A stretch of DNA of 29,842 bases from DASZCR01 sp035942915 (GCA_035942915.1 DASZCR010000163.1:1-29842), one strand, 5' to 3'. Counted from the stretch's first letter, positions 14,294 to 21,949 are shown. Numbers and translations: made by a program. Notes: generated by a model from the letters alone, not told the origin.

Positions 14294-14410
14294 GTGATGG
14301 GTGATAAGAGATGAGTGATAGGTGATAGGTGATAAGAGAAAGCAGGTTCTTATCCCATCACCCATCACCCATCACCTATCACCTATCACTCTTTTCCCAT
14401 CACCTATCAC
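14294..14410. repeat. Palindromic heptad-repeat array, copy D
   Basis: The left arm includes GTGATGG, GTGATAA, two GTGATAG and GTGATAA between 14294 and 14335. The right arm has three CCATCAC and two CTATCAC (14355-14389), then a short spacer and one more pair (14397-14410). It fills most of the gap between the MBL-fold gene and the DUF3006 gene, both rightward. Unlike copies A to C, a good Shine-Dalgarno follows at 14416-14423. This is the most degenerate of the four arrays. Confidence 0.93.
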
Positions 14411-14430
14411 TCTTTGGGAGGTGTGAGAAG

Positions 14431-14721
14431 ATGACGGAAGAGGAAGCGAAGAAGGGGCGTGTGAAGAAGGTGCGGGGCGTGATTGACCGCGTTGAGGATG
14501 GAGGCTTCGCCGTCGTCTTACTCGGCGAGGATGAGGAGCACTCGATAGACGTTCCCCTGTCGCTCCTGCCTGAAGGCGCAGCCGACGGCCAACACCTGAC
14601 CATCTCCTTCGCGCTCGACGCCGACGCCTCTCGCCAAGCGACGGAACGCACGGAGGCCATGCGCCGACGGCTCGACCGACTCGGCGGCGCAAACTCCGGC
14701 AAGAAGGATTTCAAACTGTAG
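14431..14721 (+). CDS. DUF3006 domain protein
   Basis: A 96-residue protein. VKKVRGVIDRVEDGGFAVV is the characteristic DUF3006 opening, followed by a glycine/acidic turn, VPLSLLPEGAADGQHL and a Lys/Arg-rich C-terminal helix. The family forms a small beta-barrel-like domain of unknown biochemical role and is frequently encoded next to ComEC-like MBL proteins, as here. ATG 14431 has an excellent Shine-Dalgarno, GGGAGGTG at 14416-14423, with 7 bases of spacing. The longer open frame (to 14329) translates repeat DNA and is rejected. It is probably co-expressed with the MBL gene. Confidence 0.88.
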   Translation: MTEEEAKKGRVKKVRGVIDRVEDGGFAVVLLGEDEEHSIDVPLSLLPEGAADGQHLTISFALDADASRQATERTEAMRRRLDRLGGANSGKKDFKL

Positions 14722-14731
14722 AGGATTTGGT

Positions 14732-14790
14732 TCGTTGATTCATCGGCTTAATGAATCAACGAGTCAATGAGCAGATGAGTCAATGAATCA
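14732..14790. repeat. Inverted and direct repeats overlapping the purM start
   Basis: A perfect 12-bp stem (14732-14743 with 14751-14762, 7-base loop) contains GTTGATTCAT / ATGAATCAAC. It is followed by two direct copies of GAGTCAATGA (14761-14770 and 14777-14786). The purM start ATG (14783-14785) lies inside the second copy. The unit differs from the GTGATAG arrays but the design is similar: an inverted pair plus short tandem units between co-directional genes. Confidence 0.85.
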
Positions 14791-15817
14791 ATCCGTCACC
14801 TACTCCGATGCGGGCGTCTCGATTGATGCCGCGAACCGCGCCGTTGACCGCATCAAGCAACTGGCGCGCACGACCTTCAACGCGCAGACCCTCTCCGAGA
14901 TTGGCAGCTTCGGCGGGATGTTCGACGGCGCGTTTCCCGCCCTGCGCGCGCCCGTCCTCGTCGCCTCGGCCGACGGCGTCGGCACAAAACTCAAAATCGC
15001 CTTTCTCACAGGACGCCACGACACGGTCGGCCGCGACCTCGTCAACCACTGCACTAACGATATCCTCGTTCAGGGCGCGCGCCCGCTCTTCTTCCTCGAC
15101 TACGTGGCCGCCGGTCGGCTCGACCCGGAGACGATAACGAGCGTCGTCGAAGGCGTCGCGCGCGGCTGTCGTGAGAACAGGTGCGTCCTGCTCGGCGGCG
15201 AGACGGCCGAGATGCCCGGCTTCTACGCCGACGGCGAATACGACATCGCGGGCTTCATCGTCGGCGTCGTTGACCGCGAGCGCATCATCGACGGCCGACG
15301 CATCACGCCCGGCGACGTGCTGCTGGCGCTGCCCTCGGCCGGTCTGCACACGAACGGCTACTCGCTCGCGCGCAAGCTCTTCTTCGAGGTCGCAGGGATG
15401 TCGCCCGCCACGCACGTCGAACGTCTCGGCGTGACGGTCTCGGACGCGCTGCTGGCGCCGCACCTCAGCTATCTCGCGCCGCTCGATGCGCTGCTCGACA
15501 CGGGAGCCGTCAAAGGACTCGCGCACATCACCGGCGGCGGACTGCTCGAAAACATCCCGCGCATCCTGCCCGACTCGACGGCGGTCGAGATTGCGCGCGG
15601 CTCTTGGCCTGTGCCGCCCGTCTTCGGACTGATGCAGGAAATCGGCCGCGTCTCGGAACCGGAGATGCATCGCACATTCAACATGGGCGTCGGCATGGTC
15701 GTCATTTGCGCGCCCGAAGACGAGCAGGCTATCCGCTCGCATCTCTCCGCCGAAGGCACAGCCTGCTACACCATCGGCCGCGTCGTCGCGGGCGCGCGCG
15801 AAGTCAAAATCGTATGA
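14783..15817 (+). CDS. purM: Phosphoribosylformylglycinamidine cyclo-ligase (AIR synthetase)
   Basis: ATP-dependent ring closure of formylglycinamidine ribonucleotide to aminoimidazole ribonucleotide. At 344 residues it is the normal length. The N-terminus MNQSVTYSDAGVSIDAAN matches the family's YxDAGVDI start, followed by GSFGGMF (about 41-47) and the nucleotide/phosphate signature DGVGTKLKIAF at 64-74. Further motifs are GGETAEMPGFY, LPSAGLHTNGYSLAR and HITGGGLLENIPRILP. The start codon lies inside intergenic repeat DNA and has no clear Shine-Dalgarno (only GATGAG). It is separated from purN by 70 bases of repeat, and both belong to the plus-strand run started by purF. Confidence 0.97.
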   Translation: MNQSVTYSDAGVSIDAANRAVDRIKQLARTTFNAQTLSEIGSFGGMFDGAFPALRAPVLVASADGVGTKLKIAFLTGRHDTVGRDLVNHCTNDILVQGARPLFFLDYVAAGRLDPETITSVVEGVARGCRENRCVLLGGETAEMPGFYADGEYDIAGFIVGVVDRERIIDGRRITPGDVLLALPSAGLHTNGYSLARKLFFEVAGMSPATHVERLGVTVSDALLAPHLSYLAPLDALLDTGAVKGLAHITGGGLLENIPRILPDSTAVEIARGSWPVPPVFGLMQEIGRVSEPEMHRTFNMGVGMVVICAPEDEQAIRSHLSAEGTACYTIGRVVAGAREVKIV

Positions 15818-15819
15818 AT

Positions 15820-15863
15820 TGAAGTCTGAAGTCTGAAGACTCTTGCCTCACAGACTTCAGACT
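15820..15863. repeat. Tandem/inverted repeat between purM and purN
   Basis: Three tandem 7-base units TGAAGTC, TGAAGTC, TGAAGAC (15820-15840) are partly mirrored on the right: 15823-15835 is the exact 13-bp reverse complement of 15851-15863, with a 15-base loop. It has the same architecture as the GTGATAG arrays but a different unit. It fills the purM-purN gap. Confidence 0.9.
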
Positions 15864-15887
15864 CTAAACTTCCGACTTGAGACCTTG

Positions 15888-16499
15888 ATGAGACGCATCG
15901 GAATATTGATTTCGGGGCGCGGCTCGAACATGTTGGCGTTGGCGGAGGCCGTCGCCGACGGGCGCGTGCCTGATGCGTTCGTCTCGGTCGTCGTCAGCGA
16001 CCGCGCGGAGGCGGCAGGACTCCTGCACGCACGAGCGCGCGGCATCGAGGCGCTGGCCGTCACGCGTCGCGGACGCACGCGCGAAGAGCACGAACGCGAG
16101 ATTATCCGTCTCCTCGAAGAGCGCGACGTGGAAGTAGTCTGCCTCGCCGGTTACATGCGCCTGCTCTCGCCCTGCTTCGTCGAAGCCTTCAAGGGGCGCA
16201 TCCTCAACATCCATCCTTCGCTGCTTCCGGCCTTCCCCGGTCTGGACGCGCAACGTCAGGCCATCGAGTACGGCGCACGCATCTCCGGCTGCACCGTCCA
16301 TTTCGTTGACGAGACGCTCGACGGCGGCCCCGTCATCACGCAACGCGCCGTCCCCGTCCTCGCAGACGACACGGCCGAGACGCTGGCCGCACGCATCCTC
16401 GTCGAAGAGCACACGGCATACCCGGAAGCCCTCGCGCTCGTCCTCTCCGGCGACTACGAGCTACAAGGCCGTCGCTTTCTGCGCAAAACTCGAACTTAA
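15888..16499 (+). CDS. purN: Phosphoribosylglycinamide formyltransferase
   Basis: Transfers a formyl group from 10-formyltetrahydrofolate to glycinamide ribonucleotide, the third step of purine synthesis. The 203 residues match PurN (E. coli 212). Visible are GILISGRGSNM at 5-15, the catalytic Asn107 and His109 in NIHPSLLPAFPG, and Asp145 in FVDETLDGGPVI. The frame is open 15 codons upstream through the repeat, but ATG 15888 (MRRIGILISG) is the right start; no strong Shine-Dalgarno is seen. It is adjacent to purM, as in many bacteria, and followed 62 bases later by tyrS. Confidence 0.96.
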   Translation: MRRIGILISGRGSNMLALAEAVADGRVPDAFVSVVVSDRAEAAGLLHARARGIEALAVTRRGRTREEHEREIIRLLEERDVEVVCLAGYMRLLSPCFVEAFKGRILNIHPSLLPAFPGLDAQRQAIEYGARISGCTVHFVDETLDGGPVITQRAVPVLADDTAETLAARILVEEHTAYPEALALVLSGDYELQGRRFLRKTRT

Positions 16500-16561
16500 A
16501 GACTCGTGAGGCGCAAAGAAAGCTTTGAAGTTTCGGGTTTGAATCTTAAACTCTGTGCGTT

Positions 16562-17761
16562 ATGACGATTGACGAGCAACTCTCTCATCTGAGGCAGGGC
16601 GCGGTCGAGATTATCCGCGAGGAGGACTTGCGCGCGAAGTTGGAGCGCAGCGCACGCACCGGCTCTCCGCTCAACGTGAAACTCGGAGCCGACCCGACCG
16701 CGCCCGACATCCATCTCGGCCACACGGTCGTGATTCGCCGCCTCCGCGCCTTTCAAGAACTCGGTCACACGGTCGTCTTCCTCATCGGCGACTTCACAGG
16801 TCTTATCGGCGACCCTTCCGGCAAGTCTGCGACGCGCCCGCAACTGACTCGCGAAGAGATTGCGGCCAACGCCGAAACCTACAAGGCGCAAATCTTCAAA
16901 CTGCTCGACCCGGAGCGCACCATCATCGATTTCAACTCGCGCTGGATGGACAAGTTCGACGCCTACGGCTTCACACGCCTCTGTGCACGCGTCACGGTCA
17001 AGCAGATATTGGAACGCGACGACTTCGCCAAACGCCTGCGCGAAGAGCGACCCATCGCGCTGCACGAACTGCTCTACCCGCTCGTGCAGGCTTACGACTC
17101 GGTCGCGCTTCAGACCGATGTCGAACTCGGCGGCACAGACCAGAAGTTTAATCTTCTGATGGGGCGCAACCTCCAACGCGAGTACGGGCAGGAGCCGCAG
17201 GTCTGCATGGTGATGCCGCTCCTCGAAGGCACGGACGGCACGCAGAAGATGTCGAAGTCGCTCGGCAACTACATCGGCATCGACGAGCCGCCGCGCGAGA
17301 TGTTCGGCAAGGTGATGTCCATCTCCGACGAACTGATGTGGCGCTACTACGAGCTTCTGACGAACCTCTCGACGACCGAGATAGAGGCCCTGCGTTCCTC
17401 CGAGCGCAACCCGCGCGACCTCAAAGTGGAGTTGGCGAAACGCATCATCACGGACTTCCATTCGGCGGCGGCGGCGGCGGACGCCGAAGAGGACTTCACG
17501 CGCAAGTTCCGTCTCAAGGAAGTTCCCGCAGAGGTCGAGGAGCGCGCCGTCAGTTCGGGCAACTGGAAACTGGCGCGCCTGCTCGTCGAGACGACGCTGG
17601 CGGCTTCGATGGGCGAGGCGCGTCGGCTCATCGAACAGGGCGGCGTCCGCATCGACGGCGAGCGTTACGGGGACGCCAACGCCGAAGTCTCCGTCGGCGC
17701 GGAGAAGCCCGTGCTCATACAGGTCGGCAAACGCCGCTTCCTGCGCGTGCGCGGAGTGTGA
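16562..17761 (+). CDS. tyrS: Tyrosyl-tRNA synthetase
   Basis: Charges tRNA-Tyr with tyrosine. The 399 residues are a class I synthetase with HLGH at 51-54 (HIGH motif), FLIGDFTGLIGDPSGKS in the active-site region, QTDVELGGTDQKFN (tRNA/Tyr site), and KMSKS at 229-233. A C-terminal S4-like RNA-binding domain lies at about 335-399, with GEARRLIEQGGVRIDGE. The length and KMSKS form suggest the TyrZ-like subfamily rather than E. coli TyrS. No T-box leader is visible: only 62 bases separate it from purN, and they contain short TTTGAA-type repeats. There is no strong Shine-Dalgarno. It is probably read from the purine-gene transcript. Confidence 0.97.
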   Translation: MTIDEQLSHLRQGAVEIIREEDLRAKLERSARTGSPLNVKLGADPTAPDIHLGHTVVIRRLRAFQELGHTVVFLIGDFTGLIGDPSGKSATRPQLTREEIAANAETYKAQIFKLLDPERTIIDFNSRWMDKFDAYGFTRLCARVTVKQILERDDFAKRLREERPIALHELLYPLVQAYDSVALQTDVELGGTDQKFNLLMGRNLQREYGQEPQVCMVMPLLEGTDGTQKMSKSLGNYIGIDEPPREMFGKVMSISDELMWRYYELLTNLSTTEIEALRSSERNPRDLKVELAKRIITDFHSAAAAADAEEDFTRKFRLKEVPAEVEERAVSSGNWKLARLLVETTLAASMGEARRLIEQGGVRIDGERYGDANAEVSVGAEKPVLIQVGKRRFLRVRGV

Positions 17762-17811
17762 CGCGCGGGGAGAACCGTGCGGACTGTTTTTCTATGTGAG
17801 GACGAGGACGG

Positions 17812-18636
17812 ATGTCGGCGGCGATTCAGACCGAGGAGACTTTAGTCATCGAGACGCCGGAGCGCGTGCCGCTGCACTTCGCGCTGGCGTCAATCGGCAA
17901 CCGCTTTCTGGCGTGCGCCTTCGACCACGCCTTGCAGTTGCTCGCCATCATCCTCGTCGTCATCGCGCTGGTCTGGACGAGCGACAAGTTGGGCGTCTGG
18001 TACGGCAAGCTGACGGACGCGCCGAAGTGGGTCGTGGCCGTCATCATCCTTTCGGTCTTCATCATCTGGTCGAGCTACTTCGCCGTCTTCGAGTGGGCTT
18101 GGAACGGGCAGACGCCGGGCAAGCGTTGGCTCAAACTGCGCGTCATCCGCGAGGACGGACGCCCGGTCACTTTCTGGGAGGCGGCGGCGCGCAACCTCGT
18201 CCGCATCCTCGACATGATGCCGTTTCCCTTCTATTCGATTGGCCTCGTCTGCGTCTTTGCGAGCAGCCGCGACCAGCGCGTCGGCGACCTCGTTGCAGGC
18301 ACGGTCGTGGTGCGCGAGCGCGAGGCGCAGGCTCCGAGTTTTGACCAGCTCTTCAATGCGCCGACGAGCGACGTGGCGTTGCGGCGTTCGTTCAAGCCAG
18401 TCATCTTCACGGCCTCGCTCGGCTCTCTCACAGAGCCGGAGATAGAGGTGGTCGAAGCCTTCCTGCGTCGTCGTTGGGATTTGCCGGATGCGCCGCGCCA
18501 GTGGATGGCGTGGCGCGTGGCGACGCCGATTCTCGACAAACTCCGTCCGCACTTCGACCCCGAAACTTTCACCTACGAAGGCTTCCTCGAAGAACTCCTC
18601 CACCGCTATCGCGCCGAGCACCGCTTCACAGACTGA
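17812..18636 (+). CDS. RDD family membrane protein
   Basis: A 274-residue protein with an RDD domain: NRFLACAFDHAL (about 29-40, the R..D motif), then transmembrane segments at about 38-58 and 74-95, GQTPGKRWLKLRVI (conserved RDD loop, about 103-116), and a third hydrophobic segment at about 140-155 followed by RDQRVGDLVAGTVVV. The C-terminal ~110 residues are soluble and charged, with a helical region. The function of RDD proteins is largely unknown; some are linked to ion transport. GAGGACG precedes the ATG. It is last in the plus-strand run, which ends at the hairpin 18702-18737. Confidence 0.92.
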   Translation: MSAAIQTEETLVIETPERVPLHFALASIGNRFLACAFDHALQLLAIILVVIALVWTSDKLGVWYGKLTDAPKWVVAVIILSVFIIWSSYFAVFEWAWNGQTPGKRWLKLRVIREDGRPVTFWEAAARNLVRILDMMPFPFYSIGLVCVFASSRDQRVGDLVAGTVVVREREAQAPSFDQLFNAPTSDVALRRSFKPVIFTASLGSLTEPEIEVVEAFLRRRWDLPDAPRQWMAWRVATPILDKLRPHFDPETFTYEGFLEELLHRYRAEHRFTD

Positions 18637-18701
18637 AAGCGACCTCATCAGTCGCCAGCCATTCGCAGACGGCGCATGAGCACGCGGCTCATCAAACATC
18701 A

Positions 18702-18737
18702 ATGTCGGGGCAGAAGACTTATCTTCTGCCCCGACAT
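18702..18737. terminator. Perfect 16-bp hairpin between convergent genes
   Basis: Arms 18702-18717 and 18722-18737 (ATGTCGGGGCAGAAGA and its exact complement) enclose a 4-base loop. There is no U tract, so Rho-independent termination is not certain. It lies between the RDD gene (ends 18636) and the beta-propeller-like gene (ends 18747) and probably insulates both. Confidence 0.75.
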
Positions 18738-18746
18738 CGCTTCTCG

Positions 18747-20261
18747 CTACAGTTGCGTGAGGCTGACGATGCCCTCGAAGGTGCCGATGTAGACGCGCCC
18801 CTCAGGGCTTAGGTGAAGTCCTGCGTAGTGGCTGTTGAGAGCCTGCCCCTCGCCGACGTACTTCTCGAAGGCGGTCTGGCCGTCGCTGAAGTTAATGGCC
18901 GTGAAATACCAGCCGTCCTCCTTCTTCTGATAGGTGTAGACAAGCCCGGTTTGCAGCGAGAGTTTGGGAACGACCGAGGGAGCGCGCGCGGGATTTATCT
19001 CCTTCCAGCCTGCGCCGCCCGTCCCATCTTCGTTGAAGTTGATGCGCAGCAAGCCCGGTTCTGTGATGCCCGCGCCCTGTATCGAGGCGGGATTGGCGTA
19101 GCCGTAGTTGTTCTCGACGACGATGGAATTGTTGATTCCAATCAGAGAGTTTTCCGTGCAGCCTGCGTCTACGGGGAAGGGCGCAAACTCGAACCGCTTG
19201 CGCGGGTTCGGGTAGCGCGCCTCGCGCCTGTAGACGACGACCTTCATCGGGTTGGCGTTGTCGGCGATGGAGACGTAGCGACGGCCTTTGTAGTTCTGAA
19301 GCGTCGGCGTCGTCCCCGAAGATGCGGCCTTCTGGCCGGGCTTCTTCACGTGCGTGTTCTCGTACTCCTCGCGCCACGTCAGGGTCGGTGCGCCGTTGCC
19401 GACGGCGTCGAAGCGATAGAGCGCCGTGTCTGAGACGACGTAGACGCCGCCGTCGAAGTCCGTCGCGACGGAGTTGTAAATCTGCTCGCCGGGGAGGCGG
19501 TAGGTGAGATGAATGGTGGACTCGTCGTCGATGGGCGCGTCGGGCGAGATGTAGCCGACGATGCCCTTCGTCGTGACGAACCAGAGGCGGTTCAGCCAAT
19601 CGGGGACGACCGAGAGAATGCTGTCGATGGGCGTCGAAGGGTCGGTCGGCGCGTTCGTGCCGTGCGCCTTCTGGAGAGTGGCGGCGAGGTGATACTGCTT
19701 GACGGGGTCGAAACTGTAGACGGTCTTGGGCGTGCCGTCAGGCCACGTCCCCGGCGTCTCCTTGACGGCAAAGAAGATGACGCGCAGGTCGGTCGTCGAG
19801 ACGACGGGCTGGTCTTTGTCGTTGAGATAGAAGTAGGCCGCGCCGCCCCAGTCTTTCGGGTCGCCGTGCGGCAGCGAGTAGGTAGCCAGTTTTTCGAGCG
19901 AGATGGGGTCGGCGAGAACCAGCGTTCGGTCGCCCGCCTTGTTCGTGGCGTTGTCGGCCGGCGTGACGGCGAGCGTCAAAACCTGCCCGGACTTGTTGAA
20001 GGTGATGGAGACGCAGATGCCGCCCATCACGCCGCGCTTCAGGTAGAGATTGCTGTTGACGGGGCCTGCCACCTCGTATGTGTCCGACATGAAGGCGTCG
20101 CAGTGGACATTGCTGCGGCCGTTCGTCGCCATGTAAGGATGCTGCGGGATGCGGTCTTCGACGGTCGTCGTGATGGCAGCCGTCGAGGCCGTGCGTGTGC
20201 GCGTGTCGCCGGGAGGCTCGGTGGAGGTTCTGCGTTTGAGAGTTTCTGGTGTTTCAGACAT
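18747..20261 (-). CDS. Hypothetical protein, probable beta-propeller
   Basis: A 504-residue protein that I do not recognise by name. After a Thr/Arg-rich disordered start (about 1-40) it has repeated strand-rich blocks separated by aromatic/Gly turns: DWLNRLWFVTTKGIVGYI, IYNSVATDFDGGVYVVSD, RYVSIADNANPMKVVVYRR, NSLIGINNSIVVENNYGY, LHLSPEGRVYIGTFEGIV. This is consistent with a beta-propeller of the SMP-30/PQQ-dehydrogenase-like type. There is no signal peptide or transmembrane segment, so it may be cytoplasmic unless exported another way. The start ATG 20261 is supported by AAGGAG five bases upstream. It is divergent from the thiolase gene, from which it is separated by a 400-base promoter region. 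No function assigned. Confidence 0.75.
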   Translation of the reverse strand: MSETPETLKRRTSTEPPGDTRTRTASTAAITTTVEDRIPQHPYMATNGRSNVHCDAFMSDTYEVAGPVNSNLYLKRGVMGGICVSITFNKSGQVLTLAVTPADNATNKAGDRTLVLADPISLEKLATYSLPHGDPKDWGGAAYFYLNDKDQPVVSTTDLRVIFFAVKETPGTWPDGTPKTVYSFDPVKQYHLAATLQKAHGTNAPTDPSTPIDSILSVVPDWLNRLWFVTTKGIVGYISPDAPIDDESTIHLTYRLPGEQIYNSVATDFDGGVYVVSDTALYRFDAVGNGAPTLTWREEYENTHVKKPGQKAASSGTTPTLQNYKGRRYVSIADNANPMKVVVYRREARYPNPRKRFEFAPFPVDAGCTENSLIGINNSIVVENNYGYANPASIQGAGITEPGLLRINFNEDGTGGAGWKEINPARAPSVVPKLSLQTGLVYTYQKKEDGWYFTAINFSDGQTAFEKYVGEGQALNSHYAGLHLSPEGRVYIGTFEGIVSLTQL

Positions 20262-20493
20262 GGGGACTCCTTGTTTCCCGCTTTCGTGGAGGAAGCGCGA
20301 AAGGGTTGTGAGAAACGTTTTCAGCCTTCTCTGCGGTCGGGACGAAGAGGCAGGCGAATGAGGCGAGGCGAGATGGGGAGGACGCGTGCGCGGTAGAGTT
20401 TACCGTCTCTACCTCTACGGTGTTGAGCGACGGTCGAGTAAGGCCGCCGCGACAGGTTGCGTGCAGTGCCCCTCTGTGAAGTAAAGCGCGGCG

Positions 20494-20523
20494 AATGTAC
20501 GCGCGCCGCTTCGGCCTTGTCAA
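20494..20523 (-). promoter_or_regulatory. Leftward promoter candidate
   Basis: Read leftward: a perfect TTGACA (20523-20518), an 18-base spacer, then TACATT (20499-20494, 4 of 6). A second TTGACA lies just upstream (20532-20527). It would drive the beta-propeller-like gene with a leader of about 225 bases. Confidence 0.45.
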
Positions 20524-20579
20524 GACTGTCAATTTGCCCTTCGGCGAGCGGAACGCGGGCGGCTCGGCGAGCATCTAAA

Positions 20580-20609
20580 TTGACGCGCATCGGAAGCGTC
20601 GGTTAAACT
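20580..20609 (+). promoter_or_regulatory. Promoter candidate upstream of the thiolase
   Basis: TTGACG (20580-20585), an 18-base spacer and TAAACT (20604-20609, 4 of 6). The start site would be near 20616, giving a leader of about 46 bases to the ATG at 20662. Confidence 0.45.
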
Positions 20610-20661
20610 TTCCGGTTCTTTTGACGCGGAGATTTCAAACCTCAGAGGTCTATCGAAAATT

Positions 20662-21843
20662 ATGGCTGGCGACATCTTTATTCTGGGCGGCAAGCGCACG
20701 CCGATGACCGAGTACGTCGGGGCGCTCAAGGACGTGAAGGCGATTGATTTGGGTGCGACGGCCGCGCGCGGCGCGCTGGCGGCGACGGGCGTGGCGGCCG
20801 AAGAGATTGACCACACCATTATCGGCAACGCCCTGCAAACCTCCGGCGACGCCATCTACGGCGCGCGCCACGTGGCGTTGAAGGCGGGCGTTCCGGCCGA
20901 ACGACCGGCGCTGACGGTCAATCGTCTGTGCGGCAGCGGCATCCAGTCCGTCATCTCCGGCGCGCAGATGATTATGCTCGGCGAGGCCGAGACGGCGCTG
21001 GTCGGCGGCATGGAGTCGATGTCGATGGCTCCGCACGCCATCTACGGCGCGCGCAGCGGCTTCGGACTCGGACAGGGCAAACTCGAAGACACGTTGATGG
21101 TGGCCCTCTTAGACACCTACTGCAACACGACGATGGCCGGGACGGCCGAGAACCTCGCGCGCCGCTACGAAATCTCGCGCGAAGACCAAGACCGCTACGC
21201 CCTGCGCTCGCAGCAGGAGGCCAAGCGCGCGCTCGACGCGGGCATCTTCGCCGAAGAGATAGTTCCCGTCGAGGTCAAGACGCGCAAGGGTGTCAAGGTT
21301 GTCGATGCTGACGACCACATGCGTCCCGACACGACGCTCGAAGTCTTAGCCAAACTGCCGACCGCCTTCAGCAAAGACGGGTTCGTCACGGCCGGTAACG
21401 CGTCGGGGATTGTCGATGGCGCGGCGGCTCTCGTCATCGCTGGCGAAGGGTACGTCACACGGCGCGGCCTGAAGCCCGCCGGGCGCATCGTCAGTTGGGC
21501 TTACGCGGGCGTTGACCCGGAAGTGATGGGCATCGGCCCTGTGCCAGCGATTCGCAAGGCTCTGGAGAAGGCCAACCTGCGGCTCGAAGACATTGACCTC
21601 GTCGAAGTCAACGAGGCTTTCGCGGCGCAATACCTCGCCGTCGAAAAGGAACTCGGATTAGACCGCGCGCGCACGAACGTCAACGGCGGAGCTATCGCGC
21701 TCGGCCACCCGCTCGCCGCTTCGGGGACGCGTCTCGTGCTGACGGCCTTGAACGAGTTGCACCGTCGTGGCGGACGCTACGGGCTGGCCTCGGCCTGCAT
21801 CGGCGGCGGTCAGGGCATCGCGATTATCTTCGAGAGGGTTTAG
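20662..21843 (+). CDS. Acetyl-CoA acetyltransferase (thiolase)
   Basis: Condenses two acetyl-CoA to acetoacetyl-CoA, or cleaves beta-ketoacyl-CoA. The 393 residues show the complete thiolase II pattern: nucleophile Cys90 in NRLCGSGIQS, VNGGAIALGHPLAASGTR with catalytic His349, and the second active-site Cys379 in SACIGGGQG. The length and NRLCGSG favour the biosynthetic (AtoB/PhaA-like) group over FadA, but fatty-acid degradation is possible. There is an AGAGGT about 13 bases upstream of the ATG. It is a single gene with its own promoter candidate and a terminator after it; no other fatty-acid gene is in view. Confidence 0.96.
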   Translation: MAGDIFILGGKRTPMTEYVGALKDVKAIDLGATAARGALAATGVAAEEIDHTIIGNALQTSGDAIYGARHVALKAGVPAERPALTVNRLCGSGIQSVISGAQMIMLGEAETALVGGMESMSMAPHAIYGARSGFGLGQGKLEDTLMVALLDTYCNTTMAGTAENLARRYEISREDQDRYALRSQQEAKRALDAGIFAEEIVPVEVKTRKGVKVVDADDHMRPDTTLEVLAKLPTAFSKDGFVTAGNASGIVDGAAALVIAGEGYVTRRGLKPAGRIVSWAYAGVDPEVMGIGPVPAIRKALEKANLRLEDIDLVEVNEAFAAQYLAVEKELGLDRARTNVNGGAIALGHPLAASGTRLVLTALNELHRRGGRYGLASACIGGGQGIAIIFERV

Positions 21844-21879
21844 AGAGTTTAGAAAGAGACGAGACTTTCATCGAGCTTG

Positions 21880-21908
21880 AGGGCGACGCGCATCACACGC
21901 GTCGCCCT
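21880..21908 (+). terminator. Rho-independent-like terminator after thiolase
   Basis: An 11-bp perfect stem (21880-21890 with 21898-21908, AGGGCGACGCG and its complement) with a 7-base loop, followed by a short T-rich tract (TTATACTTT). It lies 36 bases after the thiolase stop. Confidence 0.8.
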
Positions 21909-21949
21909 TTATACTTTCCGATGTAACTCAAATGTAAGCCTGTGTCGCC

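Larger units (their letters stand above)
20262..20661. other. Divergent intergenic region, propeller / thiolase
   Basis: This 400-base gap holds two back-to-back promoter candidates: a leftward one at 20494-20523 and a rightward one at 20580-20609. The leftward transcript would have a long leader of about 225 bases; I find no recognisable riboswitch or RNA gene in it. Confidence 0.6.

Noticed and set aside
4761..14410. The heptad arrays as a CRISPR array
   Set aside because: Units are 7 bases with no spacers, arms are inverted, and there are no cas genes.
16500..16561. T-box riboswitch before tyrS
   Set aside because: The gap is only 62 bases, too short for a T-box, with no T-box consensus or terminator hairpin.
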